Part shown: positions 1 through 11,297 of the stretch, in pieces | How positions within the stretch are numbered: position 1 is the first letter of the stretch | Layout: each line of letters starts with the position of its first letter | DNA from: Sabellastarte sp. h YS-2021 | Taxonomy: Eukaryota > Annelida > Polychaeta > Sabellida > Sabellidae | Direction: 5' to 3' | Assembly (NCBI GenBank): GCA_964017235.1 | Contig: OZ024929.1 | Span: 107,617,793-107,681,792, forward strand | Length of the DNA: 64,000 nucleotides | The notes under the pieces: model-generated | Told to the model about the DNA's origin: nothing | Seen by the model: only the letters and a program-made list of their open reading frames with translations | Databases searched by the model: none | Translations under genes and position numbers: made by a program

Positions 1-18
1 TTTTTATTGCATTAAAAC

Positions 19-2117
19 ATGTCTTCTCACCAATCTAACAAAGACAAACCTGCAGCAAAATGTGACCATTTCTGCCACCCATTTGATCATCACTACTGCC
101 CTACCTGCAGAGAGGCAGGTAAAGGTGACGATCCGTGTGTCACTTTATTGTCTCCCTGTACCATTTGCTTGTCTTTTACTGATGAACAACTAGCAAAAAT
201 CACCCACAGGAAACGCTACTCTAAGAAATCTGATAAAAATAAAGCAGAAGACATAGATTCTGAACTATTTGGTGACAATTCTTCAGAATCTTATGGAGGC
301 TCGCAAGCAGAGTTAGAAGTTGCTGCGAATCGTCTCTTCACATCCCCGCCTCGTCCTCAACCTCTTTCATTCGAGGCTTTATCACTACGAACTCCAGCTT
401 GTACTGTCCCGCCTACACCAGGTACGGCTTTACAACAGAAAGTACAAGCTAATCTCGAGAAATCTTTGTCTTCTCGCTTTGACATACAAATGGATCAGAA
501 AATGGGGGCTTTTCAGGCCAGTATGTTGGAGGCGTTCAATAGTCTTCGTGAAGATTTTCAGAAATCTTTACAAAAGCAAGGAGAGGTGGATCAGACCTCC
601 TCTTCTGCTAAAACGAATGCACCCTCCAAAGATCTAGCCAAACCCTCACAGTCCAGTAGTGCTCTCGAGTCAATGGAGGTTGAGTATGGCCCAGATCTTC
701 CACCTCGCCTCGACTCATATTCCAGTCGCCTCGAAGACGACTCGGGTCAAGTCCGTAGTTCTGCCGAGGATCCCTCGAAGGTTGCCTCGACCAAACCTAA
801 ACAATGTGCACACTCTTCTAGGTATCATGTGGTGGATCCGAGCTCTGCCTCAGACCACTACTCGGACTATTCTGTTGACCCTCAGCCAGCCCCTAGTAAG
901 CCCAAAAAGCACTCTGATAAATCAAAACACAAGTCGAGGACCAGATTTTTACCTTCATCTTCAAAGAAGGTCAGTCCCCTGAACTTAGGCATAGGTCCCC
1001 TAAGCCCTCTGGGAAAGCTTACTCTGATCAGGACCACCCCCAACATGACCCTGACCCTCATTACAGGGAAGTAGCCTTGTCCGACATCCCATCCCAATAT
1101 GCTGAGGAGGTGGATACGTTTCGACGCATCCTAAAACTTCCAGATCCTAGGGAATCCTTACCTAGATCTTCAACAGCGGTCATGGGCCTTGATGATGAGA
1201 AAGGCAGGCAAGAACTTAGGCCAAGAGGTCCTTCCTCCATGTTGCCTCTCAATTCAGTCATCAAGGATGCCTTTAATAAGTTTGATCAGGACTTCCAGGC
1301 AGCAAATTTACCTGAGGGTAAGTACATCAAACCACCTCCCTCCACTGCCAAGTGGTACAAGGCCAGCCTTGTTTTGAGGACAAAATACAAGAGCTGAACA
1401 CAGACTTTGCAAAGATTTGTATTTCTCCTAAACCATCTGGGGCTCCTATGGGCAAGGTCCCTATGCCAATTCTTAAAGAATTGGAACATCAGGCAAGACA
1501 ATATCTCTACTCTCAATTTTGCTACTACTTTTGCCAAAACATCTTCCTCCTGTAATGCCACTCTGGAGAGGTGTCAGCATAGCTTGAAAGCGACCTCCAA
1601 AAAGGTCAAGTCTCGGATCAGGAAAGGTGCCGACCCTGAAAAAGCAGCGAAACGTGGATATGAGGAAGCCTGTGAGTATTTGGATTTATGGAATAAAACC
1701 GTCCTAATCCAACACAGGGCCTTAACTTGCCTTAGTAAATCCCTGGCCCATATTCTCCAGAGAGAATTGTACTCGATGGGCAATCTTGGCTTGCTTAGGC
1801 ACGAAGCCGAAATGACTCTGTTACAACCCCACTTAGGAGAAACCAGGCGCCAAGAACTCAGGAATGTGTCCTGGCCGCCTTCCTTGTTTAAATCACAGTT
1901 GGTAAAGGAAGGCCAGGACTTCCTTCTTAAAAAAGGCACCTCAAAAGATTCTCAGGGTTTTGGACCCTACCAGAATAAGCCCTTTCGTGGTCCCCACAAG
2001 AAAAGAGGCTCCTACAGGAAATGTCCCTGTGGGGGCAATTCCTCACAAAGCAGTAACCAATCGTTTTCTTCCAACAGGGGAAAACAAAACTTCAGAGGCT
2101 CCAGGGGTTGTTTTTGA
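19..2117 (+). pseudogene. gag-like region of DIRS-like copy 1
   Basis: This stretch precedes the RT region and encodes a serine- and charge-rich protein. Near the start is a compact Cys/His cluster (residues about 15-50) that could bind zinc. Comparable Cys-rich starts lie at the same relative place in the two other long copies of this window, which supports a gag-like assignment. A basic Gly/Ser/Asn-rich tail closes the region and overlaps the start of the RT frame, as is usual in the family. Function in nucleic-acid binding is inferred from position and composition only. It is broken. Confidence 0.65.
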
Positions 2118-4110
2118 CCCCACAATAGGGGAAGAGGGCGTGGAAACCCCTCTCCCCAATGACTCCTTCAAAGCCTCAAACAGTCCACCAGTTGGAGGTC
2201 GCCTCCGTTCTTTCAGCAGAGACTGGCAAGCAAACAATTGTTCATCCAACGTGTTAAACATTATCACCAATGGCATCCAGTCTCTGCTGTCAAAGAACGC
2301 TATCGAAAGGGTAGAAAATGTAAAATCTCTCGGGTTTTACAGTCGCCTGTTTGTAGTACCCAAGCCTCCCCAAAGGTGGAGGCCAGTAATAGGCCTAAGC
2401 AGGCTCAACACTTTTCTACACGTAGAAAAGTTCAAGATGGAAACTCCAGAGTCCATCAGGACCTCCCTGATTCTAGGGGAATGGGTAGCGTCGATAGATC
2501 TATCGGACGCTTACCTTCACATCCCCATCCATCCTCACTCAAGGAAATACCTAAGATTTTGCCACAGGTCTCAGGTGTTCCAGTTCACCTCCCTACCTTT
2601 CGGACTGGCCACAGCCCCCCAGGTCTTTACCATGATCGTAAAGGAGGTGAAGCTCATGGCCCTCTCCAAAGGGCTCAGACTCCACCAATACCTGGACGAC
2701 TGGCTGATCAGGTCTCAATCCCGGGAGGAAGCCCTAGTGAACACTCAGGCAGTGGTAGATCTAACCCAGTCCTTGGGATGGATCATCAATCAACAAAAAT
2801 CAGAACTGAATCCCACTCAGGTGTTTTCATTTGTGGGTTATGAGTACCACCTAGATTCAGCCCTTGTAAAACCCACTCAAGAGAGATGGCTCAAACTTCA
2901 GGATTTTATCCTACAACTCAAGTCAAAACATGTTTTGACTGCAAGATGTTTGATGTCCCTAATTGGGTTGCTAGCTTCAACGGAGAAAATGGTCCCGGAG
3001 GGACGACTTCACATGAGGCCCTTTCAGTTTCACCTCAAGGAGCACTGGAAATTTCCTCAACCACTGGACAGCCTCCTTCCTTGGACAGAAGCCGTCTCTG
3101 CACACCTAGACTGGTGGCAGAACCCTGCAAATGTGATGAAAGGCTCAGACCTTCATCCCAAAGACCACAGTATCCAACTCTTTACAGACGCCTCAAACGA
3201 AGGTTGGGGCGCTCACTTAGAACAAAGTTCTACCCAAGGTCGGTGGTCTTCCCAGGAAAAAGGCCTTCACATAAACGTCCTGGAATTGAAAGCTGTCTTT
3301 CTGGCCCTGAGACACTTCAAAGACCAGTGTCAGGACCAAACAATGCTAGTTGCAACGGACAACTCAACTGTGGTAGCTTACATAAATAAACAAGGGGGAA
3401 CACACTCAGCGGAGATGTGTGCACTCCTGTGGAGAATGATGACCTGGTGCCATCATTCTCACATCACATTGAAAGCCAGGCACATTCCAGGGTGCCTGAA
3501 TGTGATGGCCGACCTACTTTCCAGGTCGAATCAGGTACAGTCGACCGAATGGTCACTACATCCACAGGTGTTCAAACAGATCTTCCAAAAGTGGTTCACT
3601 CCCCACGTGGACCTATTTGCCACTCATCTAAACCACAAGCTTCCACTGTACGTGTCTCCTATCCCAGACCCGAAGGCCTTGGACATAGATGCTCTAAACA
3701 TAGACTGGACGGGTCTCACTGCCTATGCTTACCCTCCAAGGGCTCTCCTTCACAGGGTGATCCAAAAAATGCATTGTCTGATCATACTCATAGCGCCAGG
3801 CTGGCCAGGGATGCCCTGGTTTTGGGAACTAGTACAGCTCTCAACAGAGATCCCACTACAGCTCCTGGTGTCAACAACACTCCTCAAGCAGTCCCACAAC
3901 TATGTGTTCCACAGGAACCCGCAGCACCTCAACCTCCACGCCTGGTGTCTAGGAGTGGACAGCTCCAAGAACAAGGCTTCTCTGTGGAAGTGGCAGAGAG
4001 AATTGCTGCTCCTCAGCAGTCATCAACAAGGACCATCTACAAATCAAAGTGGGCCCTATTTGAAAAATGGTGCAGAGAAAATTCGGTGGATTTCTCCACT
4101 CCATCTGTGA
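1960..4110 (+). CDS. RT-RNase H-methyltransferase-like polyprotein of DIRS-like copy 1 (fossil)
   Basis: The long frame carries a reverse transcriptase with the YLDDWL box at about residues 243-248, then RNase H (FTDAS near residue 410, ATDNS near residue 465), then a stretch typical of DIRS elements with DLFAT and LIAPGWP motifs that resembles the Dam-methyltransferase-like domain of that family. In the family it copies element RNA into DNA. The frame ends where the YR region begins, and overlap of these two frames is normal for DIRS. It reads as largely whole. The first residues overlap the gag-like region and the true start is not certain. Confidence 0.8.
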   Translation: MDPTRISPFVVPTRKEAPTGNVPVGAIPHKAVTNRFLPTGENKTSEAPGVVFDPTIGEEGVETPLPNDSFKASNSPPVGGRLRSFSRDWQANNCSSNVLNIITNGIQSLLSKNAIERVENVKSLGFYSRLFVVPKPPQRWRPVIGLSRLNTFLHVEKFKMETPESIRTSLILGEWVASIDLSDAYLHIPIHPHSRKYLRFCHRSQVFQFTSLPFGLATAPQVFTMIVKEVKLMALSKGLRLHQYLDDWLIRSQSREEALVNTQAVVDLTQSLGWIINQQKSELNPTQVFSFVGYEYHLDSALVKPTQERWLKLQDFILQLKSKHVLTARCLMSLIGLLASTEKMVPEGRLHMRPFQFHLKEHWKFPQPLDSLLPWTEAVSAHLDWWQNPANVMKGSDLHPKDHSIQLFTDASNEGWGAHLEQSSTQGRWSSQEKGLHINVLELKAVFLALRHFKDQCQDQTMLVATDNSTVVAYINKQGGTHSAEMCALLWRMMTWCHHSHITLKARHIPGCLNVMADLLSRSNQVQSTEWSLHPQVFKQIFQKWFTPHVDLFATHLNHKLPLYVSPIPDPKALDIDALNIDWTGLTAYAYPPRALLHRVIQKMHCLIILIAPGWPGMPWFWELVQLSTEIPLQLLVSTTLLKQSHNYVFHRNPQHLNLHAWCLGVDSSKNKASLWKWQRELLLLSSHQQGPSTNQSGPYLKNGAEKIRWISPLHL

Positions 4111-5110
4111 AACAAATCTCAGATTTCTTCATGTATCTGTACCAAGACCTAAACAGGCGCCCCTCCACCATTGATGGTTACAGGACTGCCATTGTTGACA
4201 CCTTGGGCCCATCGGGCCAACATATTGCTCATAATGAGGATCTTCATAGGTTGCTCTCCAGTTTCCACAGGGATCGCCCCAAAAGTTCCAGAAATCTCCC
4301 CAAGTGGAACCTTTCTGTTGTTCTCTGTGAGCCTATGAAAGACACAGACCTCAAACATCTCACTCTCAAAACTGCTTTCTTGCTAGCTTTCTTGCTAGCT
4401 TTCTGTTGTTCTCTTTGAGCCTATGAAAGACACAGACCTCAAACATCTCACTCTCAAAACTGCTTTCTTGCTAGCTTTGGCCTCCGGCAAGCGCCGCAGC
4501 GAAATCCATGCCTGGGTCGCAAACAAAGTATCTAATCTAGGCCAATGGGAAAAGGTCTCCTTGTTCCCTTCTGACTTCATAGCCAAAAACCAACTAGCAA
4601 GAGAAGGTTCTCAAAGTGTGTCTCCGGTGACTATTCCTGCTTTGACTACCATTGTGGATAGACAATTCAAAGAAGACAGGACCCTGTGTCCGGTGCGGGG
4701 CCCTGAGGTACTATCTGGACCGAACCAAGGACCTAAGAGGTTCCCGGTCCCTCCTTTTCATCTTCTTCAAGAAAGGACATACCTCAGACATCAGACCCGC
4801 TACTCTCTCTTCTTGGTTGAAACAAACCATTCTACGTTGTTATAAACAAGCAGACCAGCAAGCCTTGGATTTAGTTCAAGTCAAGGCGCATGACATTCGG
4901 GCCTTCACAGCCTCTAAGGCGTTTTACGGTGGGGTATCGGTGGACCAGATCATGCAAGCCTGTCACTGGAAAGCTCACAACACTTTTACCAATTTTTATC
5001 TAAAAGACCTTACTTGGTCGGACAATGACAACAATCTGTATTTGGGACCAGTAGTAGCGGGACAACAGGTCCTAGACCCTTCTCCTCAGTCCAGTCATCC
5101 TCGGAAAGAA
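3950..5110 (+). pseudogene. tyrosine recombinase (YR) region of DIRS-like copy 1
   Basis: After the methyltransferase-like stretch comes a phage-integrase-type recombinase: an N-terminal SAM-like part (about 3990-4300), then a catalytic part ending with an HDIRAF box and a later HW...FTNFY segment that would hold the nucleophilic tyrosine. In DIRS elements this enzyme replaces the DDE integrase and inserts a circular DNA copy. The same domain is recognisable at 14930-15937 in copy 2. A long G tract follows the region at 5113-5140. It is broken. Confidence 0.7.
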
Positions 5111-5112
5111 AA

Positions 5113-5140
5113 GAAGGGGCGGGGGGGGGGGGGGGGGGGG
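5113..5140 (+). repeat. poly-G homopolymer tract
   Basis: Nearly uninterrupted run of G just downstream of the YR region. A G-rich run also lies after the YR at 16136-16152 in copy 2, and a C run (G on the coding strand) at 26458-26472 near the 3' end of copy 3. Lengths of such runs are error-prone in assemblies. Confidence 0.8.
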
Positions 5141-5575
5141 GCACATCCGCTACAACCAAGTCTTCAGGAGTCTAAGCCCAGGGTCTAGGTATAAGTCTAC
5201 CTCATCAGGATGTATACGGTAAGGTCTATCTAATGTTTAAATCATTATAATTGTACATCATTAAGGACCTGAAGGTTGTCATTTTAGTCGGTTCCCAAGC
5301 CTTAAGCTCAGGTTCTTCCATGATCGTCCTTGGGACTGACCCCGTCTGTGTATCTAGGGTACACATCTTCTTCCCGTCAAACACCCTGACAGTTTTTAGC
5401 ACTGTCATTCATTCAGGTTTTTGGCTTCTACAGGCCCGGTCTTCGGGATTGGGGTCCTGTAGACGGGACTCAGACTGGTACTTTCGATCTTTCATTCTAC
5501 TATTATTATCAAAATTCTAAGAAAAAAACAGACTTATCTGCCAGTCTCAGCTGTAATCCCTCCTCTGGACGGTTG

Positions 5576-5935
5576 GATTCAGCATTCAGTCCCACATGGT
5601 AAGCTATTGTAGTGTAATAAAATTGAAAATTTAATTACTTAAATGCAGCTTTTATAAGCTACAAGCTTACCATGTGGGACTGAGGAGAGTCCCACCCTGC
5701 CTCCCCGCTGTATTACAGCTGAGGGGTATGGGCTTAAAATCTCAACGAAAAAAGTGATTTCAAAAGGGGCAGATCACGTGATGACAACCTGAGGCTACGG
5801 CCAAGAATAAATGTCTTTTTTTCTTAGACGTTGGTCGTAGTTCCTCGCGGCAACCAGTAAAGCATTCAGTCCCACATGGTAAGCTTGTAGCTTATAAAAG
5901 CTACATTTAAGTAATTAAAATTTTCAACTTTGTGA
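5576..5935 (+). repeat. 3' inverted-repeat block of DIRS-like copy 1 (ICR plus right terminal repeat)
   Basis: The motif cattcagtcccacatggtaa occurs at 5582 and again at 5863, and its reverse complement at about 5667-5683. About 70 bp around 5610-5685 is the reverse complement of 5862-5935, with a spacer of about 175 bp. This fits the internal complementary region and terminal repeat that DIRS elements use to make circles. Confidence 0.7.
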
Positions 5936-7700
5936 CTTTTCAGTAACTTATATAAGGAGTAAAATCATGTGTAACTTTAAAAAAACTATTACATATACAG
6001 AATTTCGTGTGAATATGTTATTCAGCTACTTTTGGGTCATCTATAACATAGGAAGGTTACAGACTTGTAGCTCATGGCATAGCTGAGTAATAGCTACTTT
6101 TAGGTTATCACTGTTGAGTAAATCACTTATAACTTGGAAATTATTGCGTTCAGAGTATATTGTTTCATATGTTATTCACCTATTTTGGGGTCAGCTATAA
6201 CATAGTGAAGTTCCAGACCTGTAGCTCATTGCATAGCCGAGTAATAGCTACTTTGAGGTTCTAACTATTGCGTAAATTGCTTGTAACATGAAAACTATTG
6301 CATTTAGAGATTTTTGTTTAAATATGTTATTTATCCACCGTTTGGTTAGCTATAACATAGTAAAATTACAGATATAGCTCCTGGCATAGCTGAGCAATGG
6401 CTATTTTGAGGTTCTCAGTGTTGAGTAAATTAGTTGTAACTTGAAAACTATTGCATTTAGAGAATTTTTTATTAATATGTTATTCAGCTACTTTTGGATC
6501 AGCTATAATAACATGAAATTACAGACCTGTAACATCATTACATTGCTGAGCAATAGCTACTTTCAGGTTTTCACTGTTGATTAAATCAGTTGTAACGTGA
6601 AAACTATTACATTTAGAGTATTTTGTTTAAATATGTTATTCAACTACTTTTGGGTAAGTTATAACATAGTAAAATTGCAGACTTGTAGTTCAATACATAG
6701 CTCAGCAATAGCTATTTTGAGGTTCTCACGGTTGAGTAAATTGCTTATAACTTGAAAACTATTGTATTTACAGTAATTTTTTTAAATATGTTATTCACCT
6801 ACTTTTCAGTCCTCTATAACATAGTGAAACTGCAGACCTGTAACATTATTGCATACCTAAGTAATGTCTACTTTGAGGGTATCACTGTTGAGTAAATCAG
6901 TTGTAACTTGAAAACTATTACATTTACAGTAATTTCTTTAAATATGTTATTCACATACTTTGAGTCAGTTATAACATAGTAAAATTGCAGATGTTTTGCT
7001 TATTGCATAGATGAACAATAGCTATTTTCAGGTTCTCACTGTTGAGTAAATCAGTTGTAATTTAAAAACCATTGTATTTAGAGTAGTTTGTTTGGCAATG
7101 TTGTTCATCTATTTTTGGGTCAGCTATAACATAGTAAAATTGCAGAGCTGCAGGTCATGGCATAACTGAGCAATACCTACTTTGAAAACCATTGCATTTA
7201 GAGAATTTTGTTTAAATATTTATTTACTTTTGAATAAGCTATAACATAGTAAAATTGCAGACATGTAGCTTATGGCATAGCTGAGTAATAGCTAGTCTCA
7301 GGTACACACTATAGAGTAAATCAGTTGTAACTTGAAAACTATTGCAGTATTTCTTTAAATATGTTATTCACCTACTTTTGCATGAGCTCTATCTTTTTAT
7401 AATTGGATCCCTATAACTGATTGCATAGCTGAGCAAAAGCTACTTTGAGCTTCTCACTGTTGAATAAACCAGTTGTAACTAGAAAAGTATTGCATGTGCA
7501 GTATTTCCTTTAAATTTGTTTTAACCTACTTTTTACACCTAGAAAGTTACCTTGTTACTTTACTTCTGAATACCATTTGCAGGGCACAATTTTTGTGTCC
7601 TGTTCTTCTGTCACTTCTACTCTGAAACTCAAAATACACAGTCAGCTGATACAGAGCCCATTCACGGGCACTGATTGCTTGTTGCTTAATTCTAAGCTGG
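5936..7700 (-). mobile_element. 155-type satellite element, minus orientation, 3' part missing
   Basis: About ten degenerate copies of a 155-bp unit (marker: gcatagctgagcaatagct) occupy 5940-7540. They are the reverse complement of the arrays at 41.2-44.0 kb and 50.8-51.7 kb. The right part (7540-7700) matches the 5' module seen at 40.1-40.35 kb, including ccatttgcagggcacaa and the hairpin motif cccattcacgggcac next to cagtcagctga. At 5936 the sequence enters in the middle of the 3' domain (compare 44010-44040 on the other strand), exactly where DIRS-like copy 1 ends, so the retroelement probably cut this element. Confidence 0.75.
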
Positions 7701-8280
7701 AGATAACCATCATGGCAGTGGTTATATGTGTATCTATGCTAGAGAAACTGTTACTTCACAGTGTGCTTCCATCTAAATTTGCAGAGATATCCTCGATCAT
7801 GAATGAATAAATGTGTAAGTTTCCCCCTTCTTCAACTCCATTAAAGTTGTTAATCTGACAACATCTTGTGGGTTTTTGTTGCTTTTGTGTGTTGATGTAC
7901 ACTCTTGTGGATACAACTTCGAATTCTGTGCTGTTTTGTCTCAAGGACAACTCCAGTAACAGTCTGTCCCATCATAGAAACTAAGGGAGAAAAGCAAAAA
8001 CGAAAGCCAAGAAATACTGTCATCAGTTTTGTAGACCCTTTACGTATCACATATTTGTGCAGTTCTGAGATTTCGGTCATTCTGTTTTCCCAAATTCGCA
8101 TCTTCCCAACAGTGATCTACAAGTCTGGAACTCTCATTAAACAGGAACATAGTGAGTTAAAGGATGAATGGTCAGCTCAGGACTGAAGCACTCTTGAACA
8201 ATGGAATGGAAAACAATTTTCCTAAGTGCAAGAAAATACTGTCAGGATGTGAATGTTAGTGAGTTACAATTTAAAATTGT
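7701..8280. other. spacer without recognisable gene
   Basis: Mixed-composition sequence between two repeats. An open stretch at 7905-8186 could encode 93 residues, but it has no recognisable domain and nothing around it suggests a gene. Confidence 0.4.
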
Positions 8281-8287
8281 CCATTTT

Positions 8288-9112
8288 TACCCCACAGCCC
8301 TTAAGGGCTGTCGGGGTATTGTTTTCACCCATGGTGGGCGGGCGGCGAGAAAAAGTTATCTCAGAAACCATAAGGTGTAGAAGTTGATACTTGGTAGGGA
8401 TATTGGTTAGGGGGTGTAGGTGTGCAACGTCATGGTCTGACCTTGATTTGACCTTGACCTATAATGCCTTGTCTGGGCTATATTTTGGAAACCATAAGGT
8501 GTAGGAAGTTGATATTTGGTAGGGATATTGGTCAAGGGTTATATGTGTGCAACATCATGGTGTGACCTGGATTTGACCTTTGATCTTGCATATCTGATGC
8601 TTTTTTATATCTCTACGAGGATATCTGATACTATTTATCTCTCATATCTTTTTACTTGAATCTTGGTTGTTGCACCTTTGGGTGTCTTTTGTTGTAGATT
8701 AAGCATTGTTAAAGTCATATTAGAATTCATTAACCATTTTACTTTTGCAACTTCCCATTTGATGGTATTGTATCAAGTGAGCCACAGGGTTTGCCCCAAT
8801 TCCACATAAAAGCATGTATTGCTACATCTGTATGTATGGGTAATATTCAAAACATCCAAACCATAATTCAACCATACAAATGAAACTCAAAATGGGAGAA
8901 GTCTTAAAGCTTCATAATTTTTAGTTTACTGAATTGTCTTGTTTTAATACTTAATCTTTACATGCAATTTCTTTCTCTTAGATGTTATTTTCTCTACTTA
9001 AACATTATTTGGACACTGACCCTGCTCTGAAAGTACCCCAATCTGTGTACTGTTTCACTACTTCTATATCTCATGGTGTTGAAAACTATTTTCCCTGGCT
9101 GTGGGGTACGGG
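8288..9112 (+). mobile_element. hairpin-ended element with 'ggtgtaggaagttgata' satellite, copy 1
   Basis: It opens with a strong hairpin (8288-8318): arm taccccacagccctt, then its complement with one extra base. About 1.5 copies of a roughly 145-bp unit follow (markers: agaaaccataaggtgtag, gacc-ttgatttgacc). A candidate 3' end at 9097-9110 reads ggctgtggggtac, the complement of the 5' arm. The same 3' motif (ggctgaggggtac) closes the related copy at 18219-18232. The middle, 8660-9090, is not recognised. Assignment to a Helitron/Helentron-like group is inference. Confidence 0.45.
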
Positions 9113-9121
9113 CATCTCTGA

Positions 9122-9712
9122 TGCTATTTTATATACTTTACTGACAGTATTGTTTCCAAATTTGATAATACAGTCTCAGCCACATGTTGTATATGTAATG
9201 TGGAAAACAATTTATTTCATACATTTTATCATTGTACACCAGTGAATAAATTCTGGGCTGAAATATCAGCTTGGCATCATAGGATTACAAATAAGTGTAA
9301 CAACTTATCTTTAGAGATTATACTTTTGAAATATAATGAAAATAATTTTTCATTAAATTTCACAATATTGTATGGCAAATATTACATACATAAGTGCAGA
9401 CTGCAACAGAAAGTACCGGTATACGATTTGCTCAATTTTAAAAAATATCTGGAAATAGAAAAAAAATTTATAATCAGAAAAAGGTATATTAAACGCATTT
9501 AGACAACAGTTGAATGCTATATTTGCATTTTTCTCTGTGTAGAATTTAGTGTGATCAGTAAATTTGTATTGTTTTGTGTATTTATTTTTATTTATTTTTT
9601 TCCTTCCTTTTTTTTCCTTTTGTTATATAAATTTAAAAAAAGGTGTATATATATTTAAATTCAGATTTTGTATGTGAAGAATATTGATGAATAAATTTGT
9701 TTTAAAAAAAGG
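9122..9712 (+). mobile_element. LINE 3' fragment (C-terminal zinc knuckle of ORF2)
   Basis: The frame through 9122-9502 encodes a C-x2-C-x7-H-x4-C knuckle (cysteines at 9185 and 9194, histidine and last cysteine near 9216-9233) followed by FWAEI, ILYGKYYIHKCR and a basic end. This pattern (knuckle, FW, then L-x-GK-x-x-I-x-KCR) is typical of the C terminus of L1/Tx1-like LINE ORF2 proteins. The frame is closed just upstream by a stop at 9119 and no reverse transcriptase is present, so it is a 5'-truncated remnant. An AT-rich tail with an aataaa motif and a short A run ends near 9712. Confidence 0.65.
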
Positions 9713-10830
9713 TGCTTAACAACTGGTGATTTTTTCCATTAAAATATAAATGGCCCACCCTTCTCTGTCGGGAGCTATGTAAAGGTCACACTTTTTGTCT
9801 GGTACTGTAAACCTTTCTTAGCTAGCCAGATCAACTTCAGGCTGAGACAGGTCTCCAGTGTAGGAAGAATCTCATCAAAGTCATGATCTCCTTTACCCTC
9901 CGATGGATTCTAGACAAGTTGGAACCTGTCCTGGATCAGGAAGTTGTGTTCAGTCAATCTATTTTCCTTGTGGAGCGTCTTAGTTCACCAGCAGAAGTGG
10001 TCAAAGAAACCAAGAAAGCTCTTGTAACTGGTTCAGAGTAAGAACAGGATCAGGACCCTAACAAATTTAGTTCCAAGGACCAGTTCTACAGGGAAACTTA
10101 CTCAGAGAAGTTAGATCAGATATATGTTGGACACATCCCTGATCTAGAATACACCATCTCCTAGTCAGATAATCTATGGACTATTAACAGGTCTCAACTG
10201 GTTTGGAAGGTTTCAATGAACATGCCAGCAGAAGACTGGCTGTTAAAAGCTAGAAACATTGAACCTTAATGTGGAAGCCTTCATACAGATCTGAAGGAGT
10301 CCAGTTACTTTGTAACTAAGTTGCAGGTTATAATCGTTGAATAACTAAGCTCCAAAGTGAGATACAGGATGGTGTTAAGATACTCCAGCGAGAACTTAGC
10401 AATGTGAAATCATCAAAGCAAGCCAGTAAAGCCTTAGAAGACATTAAGGATATGACAGCCTTTTTCCAAAGTGTGTCCTTTGTTATGGGAAAAGCTATGC
10501 AGCACAGGCCAGATACAATTTTTGTACAAATGGCAACTCTTACACTACTTCGCAGAGACGCATACTTAGGGCATTTAAAACCAGGTGTGAAAATCATTAC
10601 ATCTATATGGTCAGCTTTATGCAATGCTTCTCTGCATATTGGTAGCCTCTTCACTGACAATATTATTAGTAAGGCTAAGGATGAGATTCCAAAACATGAA
10701 ACTACCCATACTTCCCAGCCTGGATCAGGTTCCAGAGGGTTCAGGAACAGGACACAAAACCATTAACAGCTTTATCAGAGCTTATGGAGCCATCACCAAG
10801 GCATAGACCACTCTTCATAGTCTTCCAACA
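9713..10830 (+). mobile_element. DIRS gag-like fragment (fourth, partial copy)
   Basis: 10404-10766 encodes a helical segment with a Phe-rich start and a FVQMATLTLLRRDAYL-type core. It resembles, position for position, the gag-like region of copy 2 near 12890-13080. The flanking 9713-10400 is probably decayed sequence of the same kind. No RT or YR is recognisable, so this is a partial fossil immediately upstream of copy 2. Confidence 0.5.
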
Positions 10831-11297
10831 GGCAAGATAACCAAAGAGCCCAGAGATCCTTTGGATCCTTTGTGATCCTGGCAAAGTACCGAATGTACTA
10901 TCAAGCAAGTCCAAACAATCATATAAATGACAATTACTGTGTAAATCCTGTGGGATTCAAACCAGTTGGTCATTGAGTAACATCTGTTTAGAGACAAATA
11001 AGTATGCATTTTTAGTGCGTTAATATACCTTACCCAGTGGACAAATGCATTAGCCTGGCATGAAGCCGGTCCCACAAAATGTTTGAAAAAAAAACATCCT
11101 GAGCTGGGCTCTGGCCGGGATTGGTGGTGTCCTGTTCATTCGCCAGGTGGCGTGTCGCCCTGAACTCATCTGCTGCGCGCTTCCTCTTTTTGTTTGGCGC
11201 GATTGAAAGCTTTTATTTGAAGAGAAATATTTTTATATAAAATATCAGTTTTATTTTAGTGTTTGTGAAATATTTGTGATGGAAATATAAATATATT

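Larger units (their letters stand above)
1..5935 (+). mobile_element. DIRS-like tyrosine-recombinase retroelement, copy 1 (5' end outside window)
   Basis: Parts in order: a gag-like region with a Cys/His-rich start, reverse transcriptase with a YLDD active-site box, RNase H, a Dam-methyltransferase-like stretch, a tyrosine recombinase (YR), and a 3' block of inverted repeats. This order is that of DIRS-type YR retrotransposons, which integrate through a recombinase and make no target-site duplication. The 3' block (5576-5935) has two arms of about 70 bp in opposite orientation, as expected of a DIRS internal complementary region and right terminal repeat. The left terminal repeat would lie before base 1. 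It is a fossil but the best preserved of the three long copies, with roughly five breaks, so probably fairly young. At its right edge it runs straight into a 155-bp satellite element, which it probably interrupted. Confidence 0.85.

Noticed and set aside
7905-8186. 93-residue open frame between two repeats
   Set aside because: No domain, no conserved pattern and no splice or polyadenylation context. Kept as spacer.
8982-9245. 87-residue open frame upstream of the LINE fragment
   Set aside because: It overlaps the LINE frame in a different phase. The knuckle and FW motifs are in the other frame.
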